A stretch of DNA of 64,000 nucleotides from Corydoras sp. C115 (GCA_019802505.1 JAFMOC010000190.1:252501-316500); one strand, 5' to 3'. Counted from the stretch's first letter, positions 45,251-57,663 are shown. Numbers and translations are program-made. Notes: a model not told the origin generated them from the letters alone.

Positions 45251-47680
45251 AAGAACATTTTTGACTAGCAGGTGAAACTGCAGACAGGTATTAAGTAGCT
45301 GACCTGCACCATGCTTCCTAGTGCTGCATGAAAGAGTCTTGACTTTCTTATCTGCCTGGCCAGACACACAGACCAGGTGTAATCCATCACCTAGACTTCC
45401 TCCTTAGCTCCACCTCTCATTCACAAAACCGTACCTAATTGCAGCTTTTTAAACAATTGGTTTAAATTATGTTTTTCTCTTATGTAAAAATATGATTCAT
45501 TAAGTTAGATATTTTTGATAAAGTAATTTTGTTTATGAGGAATTGGAGACAAAATTTCTTTATCCAACATCCAACAGCTTAATAGGATGTCTTAAGACAG
45601 TGGTTCTGTGGTACGCCAGATAATGGTATGGATACAGTACATTATTTTCCCGATTAATTTTATAAACTGCATTCTTTAGTTTGTATTTGATTATTAGAAA
45701 AACCAGAAACAGCTTTAATTTTAAAAACCGGATTAGGTTACGTTGCAAAAGACCAGTTTATTAAAGATTTTGTTTTCAATAAACACATTTTTGAACCAAA
45801 CCTAAATGAGTAAATGGCTTATGGCAGAGTTAGGCACCCAATACACTTTTGTTTAGTGCACACTTGGAAATGCAGTAATAATCCTTTTCCTGATGCACAA
45901 AACTCTCTTGATCCCTACAAATACATGCAATTTCTGGTCCACCTTTATAAAAAATATGTCTGTCTACTACTCATTCTACTGCTCTACTACTACTACCACT
46001 TAGCCAATATAGCTGACCTAAACACATCACTGTGATCTACAAAACATGATACCCCAAAAACATACATAACCTTCAGCATTTCAGTTTGGTTCTTGCAACT
46101 ACAGAATTTTCAAATCTGTGAAGAAGATGGGTATTGACCCTCTCAGATCACCTGGCCTTTCCTCTTTCTTAAAGTGAATATCAGTCGAGTATAGGAGCTC
46201 TTTAAAGTGCTTTTTTTCAATGTCTGGATTTATCTTCTGTTAAGGTTATAACCGTCTATCCTTACTGGGAACAGTCAGATAAGACTCAGCCATCCCCAAA
46301 GTTTGTCAGAACCTTTGAGCTCAACTAAAAGTCATTACCACTGAACCTTCCTAAACACTTCCTATACCAGAGATTTTGCTTTTAAGATTCTTAATTTTCA
46401 GTTTACTCTTGGTGTTTGTTTGGATTTACAAAGTCTTTCCAGTAGCCTCCCCAACTTACCACTAGGCAGTTGACAACATTGCTTTTCTTGGTCCTAACTG
46501 TCTAATAAGGTAACTGAAGACTATTAAATGCATAGACATAGTTGAGGCTGCTGCATGGACAATCAAAAGGGGAAGGGGGTGTGATATTTAAAGAGTGGCA
46601 AGAATTGAGTAGGTAGTGGTGAAGAATGGAATGGGAAGGAGTGGTGGCTCTGCAATAAGTACACAAGCCTACATGTAGCTTGCACTAAAGCATGGGGAAT
46701 TAAGTCTTTGAACCTCATTGTTTGAGCCATTGAAACCTCTACTGGGGTGGGGGACGCTGGATTGTTACACCCAAGTTTGGTACACATTTAATTGGGTACA
46801 CACACACAGTATTTGGGCAATTTAGATCATTCAATTTACAAATCTTTACAGTGATTTATTCACAATAATGCATGCCCTCTCATGCCTAATTGCCTGATTA
46901 TAGATCAACAAGAAAACACCAAACATGTTTAGATCAGATAGGTCATTCATCCCAATCAATTTTAGATTTCTTCATCGCAATTGAAATCACTTACATGCAG
47001 TCTCCAGGTGGTGTCTTTAATCAAAGTCTTCTAATCAAAGTATTTAAAGTTTCCAATTTCCAAATTCCAATTTGCTTTAAGTTCAATTCTAGTGCCAAAG
47101 TGCTGTCAAAAATTGCACCTGACTATATCTAGTTCTATTACCTGATCTTCTACACAACCTTTGTCTTCTTCTTCTCTACACAGCTGACATTAAACATTTC
47201 CTTTAGTTCCTTTATTTCCCTCTAAATGAGTCATGAGTTAGTGAACACAAATATGTGTGATATGATAATAGAACAGTGACATTTTCCTCTTATTGGCCAC
47301 AATAAACAATGAGGTAAAGTGATTGTCTTCTCTTACTGGGCACAGCCCATGATTCAAAACTTCCATTAAATACATTTTGGATCTTTTTCACTTTTTTAGC
47401 ATAAAGTTAATTTATTTTATTAAAACTAAATTTTGATAGATTTTTTTTTTACATATATTATCAGAAATATATGTTGTGTAAAAAAAATTGGTGTGAATCT
47501 TAGTGCAAACACAGGCAGGAACATATAAAAAGATTATTAATACATTTGTAGCAGTTTTTCATTTTTTGTAGATGGATTTATTTCAGTTTAATGTATCATA
47601 TGAGTAGATCTGTCCAAAATGATAATTTCCGTGCTAGAATTTTTGCATTTAGTGTCTGTAACATGTAAAAAACAATCAAG

Positions 47681-47857
<177 letters not shown>

Positions 47858-48949
47858 TGTATGAAAGAGAGAGCGAGAGCGAGAGAGAGAGTTGCAAAGG
47901 CCCTCTTAACCTATGTTTCCTGTTGATCGATTCAGTGCTTCTGTTTATAGCCTCTGCTTATTTTCTAACTTTGCCAGCAACTGATTCCGGAACTGCCACT
48001 CATGCTGTTCAGTCTTGTCATCATTATCATGTATCTTGTGGCTTATTGGTGTATGTTTGAAAGAGAAAAAATGTAGGAAAAAGACATAAATAAATCAGGT
48101 GGAGTGGACAGAGGGGCTGAAACCACTGATCTAAAAATAGAGAAGAGGAAGGAGAGAAAATATAGCTAACAGCTATTCTAGACACTGCCATCTGATTTTC
48201 CATCCCTTTATCTAATTCTCTATGTCTAATCTTCCCCTTTCATGCTCTTACTGTGTTCATACAACTCTAAAGACAACAAACTTTTTTATTTATATTTCTA
48301 CTAGAAATCTGTCATTAGAGTAGGGCATCTGTCCATTTCAGTGCTATGCTTATGCAGCAATCTCCTGTGTATGTGACAGCACAGCACAGATTGTGCTGTA
48401 ATTCAGCCAACAATGTTTGCTGACAGTGTTATGTCACTGAATATGACAGATCAAGTGGTAGAAAAGTTTTATGAACCCTAAAAACACCAGTCTACAACCA
48501 GAATTAATTTTAATTTGGTTCCATTTTACTTAAAAATCCTGTTCAACATTCCTAAAGGAGTAAAAGGCACAAAAATACAAGTAAAAAATAGAAAAAAATA
48601 GAGAAAGATGATATTGGGAGAAATTACTATTGTAAAAAAGTTAAGTCTAAATTGTTGTAACATTCTTGATGATTTAGATTATTAGGCAAATAAAAAGCAA
48701 AACAAAGTACATTTCAAAGCAAACTTTTACAAATTTGAGTTTAGTATCCAGTTTTAGAATCAACAAAAATACATATACTACTGTTCTAAAATTAGTTTAA
48801 TGTTTACAGTGTACTGATAAAAAAGAAAGGAAATAATCAAAATGTAATAAATTAAGGAACAAAAAAGGAAAAAGGAAGTAAACAAAGCATAAATGTAGTG
48901 AAAAGAAAGATGTGAATATTTGTGGAGCCCTAAATCTTTAAAGAAGGCA

Positions 48950-48950
<1 letters not shown>

Positions 48951-49030
<80 letters not shown>
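48951..49030. repeat. A-tract and TA repeat upstream of exon 4
   Basis: About 29 A followed by about 50 bp of TA; ends 157 bp before exon 4. Confidence 0.93.
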
Positions 49031-49038
<8 letters not shown>

Positions 49039-49187
49039 TGGAAAAGGAATAAAAGTAACACATTATATAGATGTGGTCAAGTATACTGCATTTCCATAAC
49101 TGCAAATAAACACAGTAATGCAATACATTTAGTATATTATAGATACAAATATTCATATCTAATGCTGTTTTTTTCTTTGCTTGTCAG

Positions 49188-49279
49188 AATCCTTTCTACA
49201 GTGGGTTCTGAATTTGACCTGAGGACACTGCGTGCTGTGAGGGTGCTGAGACCTCTCAAGCTGGTATCAGGGATTCCTA
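49188..49279 (+). CDS. cacna1a: cacna1a exon 4 (domain I S4 voltage sensor)
   Basis: Encodes the end of S3 and the S4 voltage sensor of domain I. After TTGTCAG it reads ILSTVGSEFDLRTLRAVRVL and then RPLKLVSGIP. The regularly spaced positive residues (R-T-L-R-A-V-R-V-L-R-P-L-K) are the gating charges. STVGSEFDL aligns with the Cav2.1 form rather than the Cav2.2 or Cav2.3 forms. Length is 92 bp; the donor is GTAAGT, and the last base starts a serine codon finished by exon 5. An A-tract followed by a TA repeat ends about 155 bp upstream. Confidence 0.97.
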
Positions 49280-50033
49280 GTAAGTATCGGACTGAATGAA
49301 TGTGGATAAACAGCTTTAAGGTATAAGGAATGAAAAATCAGGCAAACACACCTGCCACTGGCTGAGATTGATGTAATTCATTTAGCACACAGTCATCGGG
49401 CACAATGGTCACCAGTCCATTGCAAGACAGACGTACCGACAAACAAATTCACCTATCAATTTATTTATTAATAAAAACAAAAAGGGTATAACTGCTTGTG
49501 GTTTCTGTCACAGTCATTTGTGGTAACCACACGCTCAGTATATTGGTTTGAGTAGCTCTCTGTTGTGGCAGGTTATAAATCATTAAATTAATTCTTATTC
49601 TCCTGTTAATCAGACCAAGACTATACAATATTTAACATTGGTCAGTGTAACGGATGGGACTAAATGAGAACAGGAGACTTAATTTCACAAGCTTAGGAAT
49701 GGGCTTTATTCAGTGGCTAGTATAAATGCCATGCCCTCGCTTCCTGCAGCTTGTGGTTGATCTCTCTCTCTCTCTATGACATATGCTGTTCCAGGTTATA
49801 AAGGGAGCACATATTCATTTTTCAGAGCCATATCCAGCTCGTTAATTATCTCTAATCAAAGTCCATTGCCTTCTCCTCCAGTGCTGCTGCGCTCCTACCA
49901 CGATCAGCTCAAACCACAATAGATTAGCAGTCAGTAGTTAATATTGTCAGCAGGAACATAATTAAAAAGGAAAAAAAAAATACTATCCAAATTGAAAGTT
50001 GCATTTTAATGTACCTATGTGTCTGTCTTCTAG

Positions 50034-50186
50034 GCCTGCAGGTAGTACTCAAGTCCATCATGAAGGCCATGATTCCTCTGCTGCAGATTGGCCTGCTGCT
50101 CTTCTTTGCCATTCTCATGTTTGCCATCATTGGCCTTGAGTTCTACATTGGCAAATTTCACAAAACCTGCTTTGATAACTTCACTA
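50034..50186 (+). CDS. cacna1a: cacna1a exon 5 (domain I S4-S5 linker and S5)
   Basis: Encodes the S4-S5 linker and S5 of domain I. After TTCTAG it completes the serine codon and reads LQVVLKSIMKAMIPLLQIGL, the hydrophobic stretch LLFFAILMFAIIGLEFY, then IGKFHKTCFDNFT at the start of the extracellular turret. Length is 153 bp; the donor is GTAAGC. Only 181 bp separate it from exon 6. Confidence 0.97.
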
Positions 50187-50367
50187 GTAAGCATTCCTCT
50201 TGTAATTGATTTTCATTGTAGGATATGAAGTTTTACCCACTCAATGATAATAATTATTTACACTCTGACATATGTGAGTCACTGATGTGTCCAAATAAAT
50301 GGTATGCTTGTTTTGTATCTCTTTGGCATCTTTGGTATAATACCTGCTGTAAATATATATCTGGTAG

Positions 50368-50555
50368 ATGAGATTCGGGAGGAGTTTCCATGTGGCACAG
50401 AGCTCCCTTCTCGTCTCTGTCCAAATGGCACAACCTGTAGGAAATACTGGCTTGGACCCAACTATGGCATCACCCAGTTTGACAACATCCTGTTTGCTAT
50501 ACTCACTGTCTTTCAGTGCATCACTATGGAAGGCTGGACTGATCTCCTTTACTAT
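50368..50555 (+). CDS. cacna1a: cacna1a exon 6 (domain I turret and selectivity filter)
   Basis: Encodes the cysteine-containing extracellular loop and the pore helix and selectivity filter of domain I. Visible motifs are FPCGTELPSRLCPNGTTC, then GITQFDNILFA and the filter ITMEGWTDLLYY, whose glutamate is one of the four that coordinate calcium. The cysteine and PNGT pattern is that of Cav2.1. The 188-bp exon is a few codons shorter than I recall for the mammalian exon, with the difference in the variable turret. Acceptor is GGTAG, donor GTGAGT. A full-length SINE sits 158 bp after the donor. Confidence 0.97.
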
Positions 50556-50713
50556 GTGAGTAAAAATCACACGATATTTCTGCTTATTTGTCAGTGGGCA
50601 TCCAGATTATGCTTTATAGACACAGAAGTTTTGTTCTCTTCAGCAGTTTAAAATTTTATGTAACTGTAATGATCCTGTGTTCATTCTTATTATATTCAAC
50701 ATAATTTTATACC

Positions 50714-51054
50714 GCGGCACGGTGGCTTAGTGGTTAGCACGTTTGCCTCTCAGCACTGGGGATTCCCGGTTCGAATCCCCATCTGGGTGGAGTTTCCATG
50801 TTCTCCCCGTGTCCGTGTGGGTTTCCTCCGGGTTCTCCGGTTTCCTCCCACAGTCCAAAAACATGGATCAAGTCAATTGAGTTCTCCAAATTGCCCCATA
50901 TTGAGTGTGTTTGTGTGAGTGAGTGTGTGCCCAGCGATAGATTGGCGCCCTGTCCTGGGTGTATCTGCCCAGCGCCCGAGACATTCTTCCCTGGATGGGC
51001 ATGGGGAACCCCACCGAGACCCTAATAGAGGATAAAGCGGAAGATAATGAATTA
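50714..51054 (+). mobile_element. GGCGGCACGG-type SINE, full length, intron 6
   Basis: A forward copy in the same orientation as cacna1a, starting 158 bp after exon 6, with perfect duplication ATAATTTTATACC (50701-50713 and 51055-51067). A box TGGCTTAGTGGTTAGCAC and B box GGTTCGAATCC are intact. Confidence 0.9.
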
Positions 51055-51067
51055 ATAATTTTATACC

Positions 51068-51296
51068 AGGGACTAGGATCAGTCACTCACACACAATATA
51101 AGGGAAATTTAGATGGACATTTTAGAGCAGCCAATTTACCTTGAATCCATGTTTTTGTATTGAGGGAGGAAACTGGAAAACCTGGAGGAAACCCATGTGA
51201 ACACGGGGAGAACATGGGAATTCGGTTTTGGATTTAGATTACAACCCGGATCCCCACAGCTCTGGCGAACATACCACTAAACCACTGTGCTGCTCT
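51068..51296 (-). mobile_element. GGCGGCACGG-type SINE, old diverged copy
   Basis: A reversed remnant with CCATGTTTTTGTATTGAGGG and GAACACGGGGAGAACATGG blocks and a decayed head. It abuts the younger copy on its left. Confidence 0.7.
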
Positions 51297-51399
51297 TGTG
51301 CTGTACTTATATTAACAAACAGATGTGTCAACAAGAATAGAAAATAAAATAATAAAAATTTGTGAAAAGTTAGCTAAATAAAAAATAATAATTACAAAC

Positions 51400-51750
51400 C
51401 GGCGGCACGGTGGCTTAGTGGTTAGCACGTTCGCCTCTCAGCGCTAGGGATTCCCGGTTCGAATCCGCATCTGGGTGGAGTTTCCATGTTCTCCCCGTGT
51501 CTGCGTGGGTTTCCTCCGGGTTCTCCGGTTTCCTCCCACAGCCCAAAAACATGGATCAAGTCAATTGAATTCTCAAAAATTGCCCCATATAGAGTGTGTC
51601 TGTGTGAGTGAGTGTGTGCCCAGCGATGGATTGGCGCCCTGTCCTGGGTGTATCTGCCCAGCGCCCGAGATGTTCTCCCCTGGATGGGGATGACCCCATG
51701 GGGAACCCCACCGCGACCCTAATAGAGGATAAAGCGGGAGATAATGAATG
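51400..51750 (+). mobile_element. GGCGGCACGG-type SINE, full length, intron 6
   Basis: A forward copy with intact A-box-like and B-box-like elements. A perfect 13-bp duplication AATAATTACAAAC is at 51387-51399 and 51751-51763. Confidence 0.9.
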
Positions 51751-53255
51751 AATAATTACAAACGAAAAAAGATCTTATTTACTCTTAGGTTTGCTAATGT
51801 TTTAACTGGAAGGTTGTTCTAAGAATTTTTAATTCAGTTCTTCAGCTGGGTTTGTTTTGACACATTTAATTTAATGATGTATAGATGTCTAATTTCTTTA
51901 GAGAAATCTTTCTTTTGTTTTAGTCATTGAAAAATAAAGCATGTGAAAATGCATCATGAAATCAATATAACTCTTCTTCAGTGTCAAACAAGGAGTGCAT
52001 AAAGGCAAGTGAAAGTGACATATGCAAGTGAAACAATTTCCTTTTGTGCTTTTGAGCACAACCAATTATTTGGTTGTTTAAAGGTCAGGCCCATAACATC
52101 TATCACTGAATTTCTATTTTATTCTTTGCTAAATTCAGTTTTCTAGGACTTTTGTGTTTGGGGAACATGAAAAATTCAAATCTGATTTTCAGAAAATTGG
52201 GAATGCTTTCTAAAAATACTTGTCTATATGTAGATGACCAATGCTGCAGGCACTAACACACCTCATACTTTATCAGATGCTGTTTGTTGCATTTTTTGTT
52301 AGTAACTGTTTTTATCCCTCCATCCCCTGCGCTCGGAGTCCAACTTCCCAAAAACAAGCCGAAACATGTAGTCATCTGACAACAAAACTTGTGAAGACTG
52401 TCTTTTAAAAATATGGTTATGTGTGATGTAATTTTCCTGGCCAGAGGATTTTTTGAAGATCTTAGCATAGATAATTAGGTGAAGGTTCACCCCACATTTG
52501 CTCCAACTCCAGCTGTACATGAAACCGATTATCGTTCCTTGCATCTCAGCGTCAGTGCTGGGACCCCAGCTTGTTTAGAGCAGTTTTCATTTCATTTTCC
52601 ATTCTTCCTTGAGCATTTTTATTTTCTGGCTGTCATGCTTAAAGGCCATGTTTAGCATGTAGCCGCTCTGTGTTTCTACTGGCAGCAGTTCTGGACAACC
52701 TTGTATATAACTATGATGATATTCACATCAACCAGGAGTGAACTGTGAACTGTGCAGATATACGAAGTGCAATAGATTTTAATTGTAACATAACACAGTT
52801 TTGGGTCTTTTCTGTGTTAAAATATGACACATTAAGCCCTGGGATAAGCTTTAGCACCAATATTAACCCCATTTTAAATTTATGTCTGAAAGATAATGCA
52901 ATGAAACAACATTATTAGAGCATTAATATTGATCTCTTGTGTTTTTTTTTCATTAGAAATTATTGAAACAAAAAAACATAAATTATTTCTTGAAAAAACA
53001 TAAATTTAAAACAGAATAAACCACTGGAATGTGATGTGACGTTGCACAACCTTGAGTGCCTAAAATGTTAATGAAAACACTATGATAAAAAACAAAGTTT
53101 AATAAACAAATGTGACTCTTTCCCCATACTGCGCCAGCGGCAGGTTGTGACACATTTTTGTCGGTTTTTCCACCTTTTTTTGGTTTGTCTTATCATATTT
53201 CCTGATTTTCTCCATCACATGTTTTTGTATTCATCAGGTTGTAAGAACTGAACTG

Positions 53256-53256
<1 letters not shown>

Positions 53257-53327
<71 letters not shown>

Positions 53328-53342
53328 GTGTGTGTGTGTGTG

Positions 53343-53390
<48 letters not shown>
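53257..53390. repeat. TA then GT microsatellite
   Basis: A TA run followed by about 110 bp of GT with GC interruptions. Confidence 0.95.
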
Positions 53391-53391
<1 letters not shown>

Positions 53392-53694
53392 TATGTATAT
53401 ATCAGTGGGGCATGTGTAGCCAAAGTTATTCTTACAGCTGCTGAGGAATAAACTGATGAAATTTTAATGGTCCAAAATGCTGCAGTACATGTGAGGGTTT
53501 TTTTTTAAATCCCAGACATGCAGAGTAAGAATGAAAAATAGAGAGCAAGCCAGCAAGAGATGCAGTGAGGAGGAAAAGAGAACAGTTATTGGCCAAAAAA
53601 TATGGGACCTTTGGTTTAGACAGTGGAATTTTTAGACTGAAGGTGTCTTTATAAATACATGTCCTGGCAATTCATGCTGGTCAGGAATAATAAT

Positions 53695-53821
53695 TTTCAT
53701 TCATAATCGTCCGCTTTATCCTATATTAGGGTCGTGGTGGGGTTCCCCATGCCCATCCAGGGGAGAACGTTTCGGGCGCTGGGCAGATACACCCAGGACA
53801 GGGCGCCAATCCATTGCTGGG
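53695..53821 (-). mobile_element. GGCGGCACGG-type SINE, 5'-truncated
   Basis: A reversed 127-bp 3' end with duplication CAGGAATAATAAT (53682-53694 and 53822-53834). Confidence 0.82.
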
Positions 53822-54075
53822 CAGGAATAATAATAATTGCACTAATAAATGGAGAAGTGTTTGCTACAGTAAGAATATCTGCATATCAAATTTGGCAGTT
53901 TTGCATTGGATGTCCTTCCTGATGCAATGCACCTGTATATCCAGGCATGGGTTTCACACCACTAATGCACTAATACATACACTCTTAAATGCCCCACCCA
54001 GAAATCAAACCTTGGACCTTACATATTACTGTTGCACCACCATGCAACATGACAACAACAACAATAATAAATATA

Positions 54076-55796
54076 ACCGCAAGCGGTGATTAGCGGGGTT
54101 CAAGCGGAAATGGACAGTCTGGACAACATGGCAGTAGGAACATACATATATAGCGCCCCCTTTGGCCAATCGGTGTCAAAATCTAGTGGTTGGGGAAGAA
54201 TGTGTAGATGTACAGATCAGTGAAGTTTAAAGGTCATCGGTCGACGGGAAGGGCGTGAAAGACCCGCTGACAGCGGATTGGCTGATGTCGGTCGTAAAGT
54301 TCGGGGTAGGTAGTCGGATTTTGGGAATCTGTTTTAGACTGGACAGAAGATGATGTGTGTTGAGTTTGAGCTCGATCGCATTTACAGTTATTGAGAAACT
54401 CACACGTAGCTGTTATAGCGCCTATCAGAGGCCCCTTAAGGACTAGGTCAACCAAAATTGGCCTGCATCACTGGAGGGACATGGCGGGTATACCTCTTTA
54501 ATTTGGACTTGATGAGATTAACGGCTAATGAGTTATAGCAATATAGCCTATATATGCTAATGACGCTAATGAAAAAATATTAGTGTAAAATAAGTGGAAG
54601 TGGAAAAGTCGACATTTTTTTGATAATTATTTACCTAGACATTCTCCTGAGTATGACCAGATGAATTTTGAGAAGATTGGATTAAAATCCAGAGACTAGT
54701 TCGAAAAGGGCAGGTTTTGGACTTTGTGAAATATCTGGAGAAGTGGACATTTTTTTAATGGACATGTATGGAGACAGATGTGAAGGATGTAGTAGAGCAT
54801 TATGCGATTGCATAAATGAGACGGTAGATGTACATATGTGGAAGTTATTAGCAGTATTTTAGAAATAGCGCCACCTCTGGCCAATCGGCGTCGAAATCGG
54901 GGGGTTTGTAAAGAGTGCGTAGACGTACAGAGTGGTGAAGTTTAAGGGTCATCGGTCAACGGGAAGGGTACGAAAGGCCTGTTGACAGCGGTTTGGCTAA
55001 TGGCGGTCGTAAACCTCGGGGGATGTAGTCGCATTTTGGATATCTGTTAGAGACTGGACAGAAGATGATGTGTGTTGAGTTTGAGCTCGATCGCATGTAC
55101 GGTTAGTGAGAAATAGACATGTAGCTGTTATAGCGCCACCTATGGACAGAAGTGCGCCAAATTTCTTGGACGTCCTTAGGGACTGATGCTGAATGTGTGT
55201 GTGAAGTTGTAGAAGGTTTGAGTGAAGGGTGTTTGAGTTACAGATTTTTGAATGAAGGATGAATTAATTTGAATTATGACATGTAGATGAATTTGCATGT
55301 AGCAGTGGGACTGAAGGGAAAAGTCAGAGTTTTTTTAAAATCGAGTGGAGGGCACACTCTGCTGAATTTTTTGATACCAAACATATGGGGATTGAGTGAA
55401 AAATGGAGAAGTAGTAGGAAGAAGTGGAATTTTTTAATTATGCAAATTAGCGAAAAATCTAAGTGGGCGGAGCTTATGGGTCCAAATTGCAAAGTGGTTT
55501 GTTGAGAGTCTGTGAGACTGGAAAAAAAGTTTGAAGACTGTGAGAAGAAGGTGGTAGAAGTTAGACGCGTAAACGCGTTTTGCTGCTCTATTGCGCCACC
55601 AATAGATGAAAACATCTGGATTTTGTTATCTGAGAAGATGCACACCATCTGGACGTACCCTCCGGGTTTGGTGGCTGATGGCGCTGCGGTTTTGGCTGCC
55701 CAACGCGTTTTTCCGGAGAAAAATAATAATAATAAGAATAAGAAAAATCCGAGCGAAAACAATAGGTTTTCATGCACTTCGTGCTTGAACCCCTAA
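54076..55796 (+). mobile_element. Unclassified 1.7-kb repeat with hairpin and inverted ends, in intron 6
   Basis: The left end has the palindrome ACCGCAAGCGGT (54076-54087) then GGGGTTCAAGC (54095-54105). The right end has the hairpin GCACTTCGTGC (55774-55784) overlapping GCTTGAACCCC (55783-55793) and then CTAATAATAAT. Both ends lie against AAT repeats. Inside are two related units about 715 bp apart (roughly 54150-54440 and 54868-55150) sharing blocks such as GGTCATCGGTC and GACAGAAGATGATGTGTGTT. No protein domain was recognised. A hairpin shortly before a CTAA end recalls Helitron-like 3' ends, but this is only a possibility. Confidence 0.6.
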
Positions 55797-56535
55797 TAAT
55801 AATAATAATTATTATTATAATAATTGAGTGTGGTAGTCAGTCTGGATTATATCTATGATACATAATAAAATTTTATCTGATTTTGGGTAAAAACAAACCT
55901 TTTCTCCACTGTGTTTTTAAGTGGAGTCCATCTCCTTTTACCTCTCAGGAGGCAACTAGTGGAGCAGTAGCACACAAGATGGCAGCTAGTTTGCAGTGTT
56001 GCCCAGTTTTACATGCCATCTGCAGCCTGTGAATTTGCCAAAAGGGTGTGGACATGATCTGGCCTCAATCTCCATTGACTGGACCTAACAGAATCTCATA
56101 TTCATGTAAACATGACCCAGGTTAACATAGTATACATTGCTTATTGCCGGACAGAACATATAATCTATAGAGTTAGAAAGCTACAAAATATAAGCATTTT
56201 GTTTCATTGCTCATTTTTTAATGGTTGGATAGACTTTGTCTATGACAATTTGCAGGACTTCAGAACATTTAATATAGTCAAGGGAGGTTAAGTCACACAA
56301 TCTACACTTTTTCAGGCTGATTTGTTCAGTAAAATGATTGTGCTAGTGCTACAGTGGAATGAGTGTGTTTCCTAGTTTGGACACACACCTGCTTAATCCA
56401 ATTCAAAATCATAAAACACTTATCTGATCCTTGCCTGGTGTATTAAAACGCAAGCCATACAAGAACATTCTGGCTTACAAACACTAATTTATCTTAGGAT
56501 AAAGTGTTTTATATTAAAGATAAAATAAATAAAGG

Positions 56536-56803
56536 GGGCAGCACGGTGGCTTAGTGGTTAGTACGTTCGCCTCTCAGCACTAGGGATTCCCGGTTCGAAT
56601 CCCGATCTGGGTGGAGTTTCCATGTTCTCCCCGTGTCCGCGTGGGTTTCCTCCGGGTTCTCCGGTTTCCTCCCACAGTCCAAAAACATGGATCAAGTCAA
56701 TTGAGTTCTCCAAATTGCCCCATGTAGAGTGTGTTTATGTGTGTGTCTGTCTGTGTGTGAATGTGTGCCCAGCGATAGATTGGCGCCTTGTCCTGGGTGT
56801 ATC
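56536..56803 (+). mobile_element. GGCGGCACGG-type SINE, 3'-truncated, beside exon 7
   Basis: A forward copy with full tRNA-like head that breaks off in the body at GTCCTGGGTGTATCTGG. Only about 40 bp separate its end from the exon 7 acceptor, so the branch-site region of this intron lies at the SINE boundary. Confidence 0.82.
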
Positions 56804-56841
56804 TGGGTGTATTAAAGTTATTTGCATGTATCTTTTTTTAG

Positions 56842-56945
56842 AGCAATGATGCCTCGGGGAGTGCTTGGAATTGGATGTATTTCGTCCCTCTCATCATCAT
56901 TGGCTCCTTCTTCATGCTCAACCTGGTACTGGGTGTGCTTTCAGG
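56842..56945 (+). CDS. cacna1a: cacna1a exon 7 (domain I S6)
   Basis: Encodes the pore-lining S6 helix of domain I. It reads SNDASGSAWNWMYFVPLIII, then GSFFMLNLVLGVLSG, which is nearly invariant in Cav2 channels. Length is 104 bp, ending in a split glycine codon before GTAAGA. The acceptor is a good T-run (TCTTTTTTTAG). A 3'-truncated SINE ends about 40 bp upstream, and a GT repeat starts about 22 nt past the donor, so repeats crowd this exon on both sides. Confidence 0.97.
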
Positions 56946-56967
56946 GTAAGAGAATTTATTTGCACTT

Positions 56968-57017
<50 letters not shown>
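56968..57017 (+). repeat. GT microsatellite at the exon 7 donor
   Basis: A GT run with one TT interruption, starting about 22 nt after the exon 7 donor. Confidence 0.95.
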
Positions 57018-57020
<3 letters not shown>

Positions 57021-57280
57021 CCCATTTGATATCACTTAACATAAACCTCCATCAGAAGGGTTCTATTACAATGTAAAGGAGATGATCAAATTTGTCATGT
57101 ATTATCATCTTATTTGAGTCATGGTTGTTTATTCTTGTGACATCAACCACTAATTAAATTGTCATTTGTCATTCAAATATTATTTAAAATAGGTTTAAGA
57201 TATTTTACATTTATTAGACATATATATTGATGATAGTGCTCATGTTGATGTTGAATGTGTTTGATTGTTTATGTCTGTAG

Positions 57281-57396
57281 TGAGTTTGCTAAAGAGCGAG
57301 AAAGGGTAGAGAACAGGAGTGAGTTCCTGAAACTAAGACGGCAGCAGCAGATAGAGAGAGAGCTGAATGGGTATTTGGAGTGGATCTGTAAAGCAG
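57281..57396 (+). CDS. cacna1a: cacna1a exon 8 (S6 end and AID beta-binding helix)
   Basis: Encodes the end of IS6 (GEFAKERERVENR) and the alpha-interaction domain in the I-II loop, QQIERELNGYLEWICKAE, which matches the AID consensus for binding the cytoplasmic calcium-channel beta subunit. QQIER is also the G-protein beta-gamma contact motif of Cav2 channels. The last glutamate codon of the AID is split across exons 8 and 9. Length is 116 bp. The donor (CAG|GTTTGT) is weak compared with the other donors in the gene. Confidence 0.97.
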
Positions 57397-57606
57397 GTTT
57401 GTCATTACTTGAATGCAATTCAAAATTTACATAGACGTGTCTAATCTGCAGAATATTACAACAGTGTGAGACATTTATATATAATATATTATTTGAGAAG
57501 ATTCAAAGCATATAAACCTGTTTTATTTAGCATCTCTTGTGGGATGTTTTATATTTAATAGCATGTCCAAGAGCTGGATTTAATTGTACCAATTTATTCT
57601 GTTTAG

Positions 57607-57663
57607 AGGAAGTGATCTTGGCTGATGAAGACAATGATGGTGATGACCGGATGCCCTTTGATG
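57607..57663 (+). CDS. cacna1a: cacna1a exon 9 (I-II loop)
   Basis: A small 57-bp exon of the cytoplasmic I-II loop, reading EEVILADEDNDGDDRMPFDG with its first and last codons split. The acidic stretch and PFDG align with Cav2.1 (EEVILAEDETDGEQ in mammals), which separates it from Cav2.2 and Cav2.3. Acceptor TTTAG, donor GTATTT. Confidence 0.94.

Noticed and set aside
49640..49925. Possible solo LTR starting TGTAACGGATGGG
   Set aside because: It begins like an LTR, but I could not find a convincing CA end, target duplication or TATA box at the expected spacing.
52280..52600. Possible decayed transposase near 52300-52560
   Set aside because: Some phrases resemble Tc1-type sequence read in reverse, but no catalytic motif or terminal repeat could be identified.
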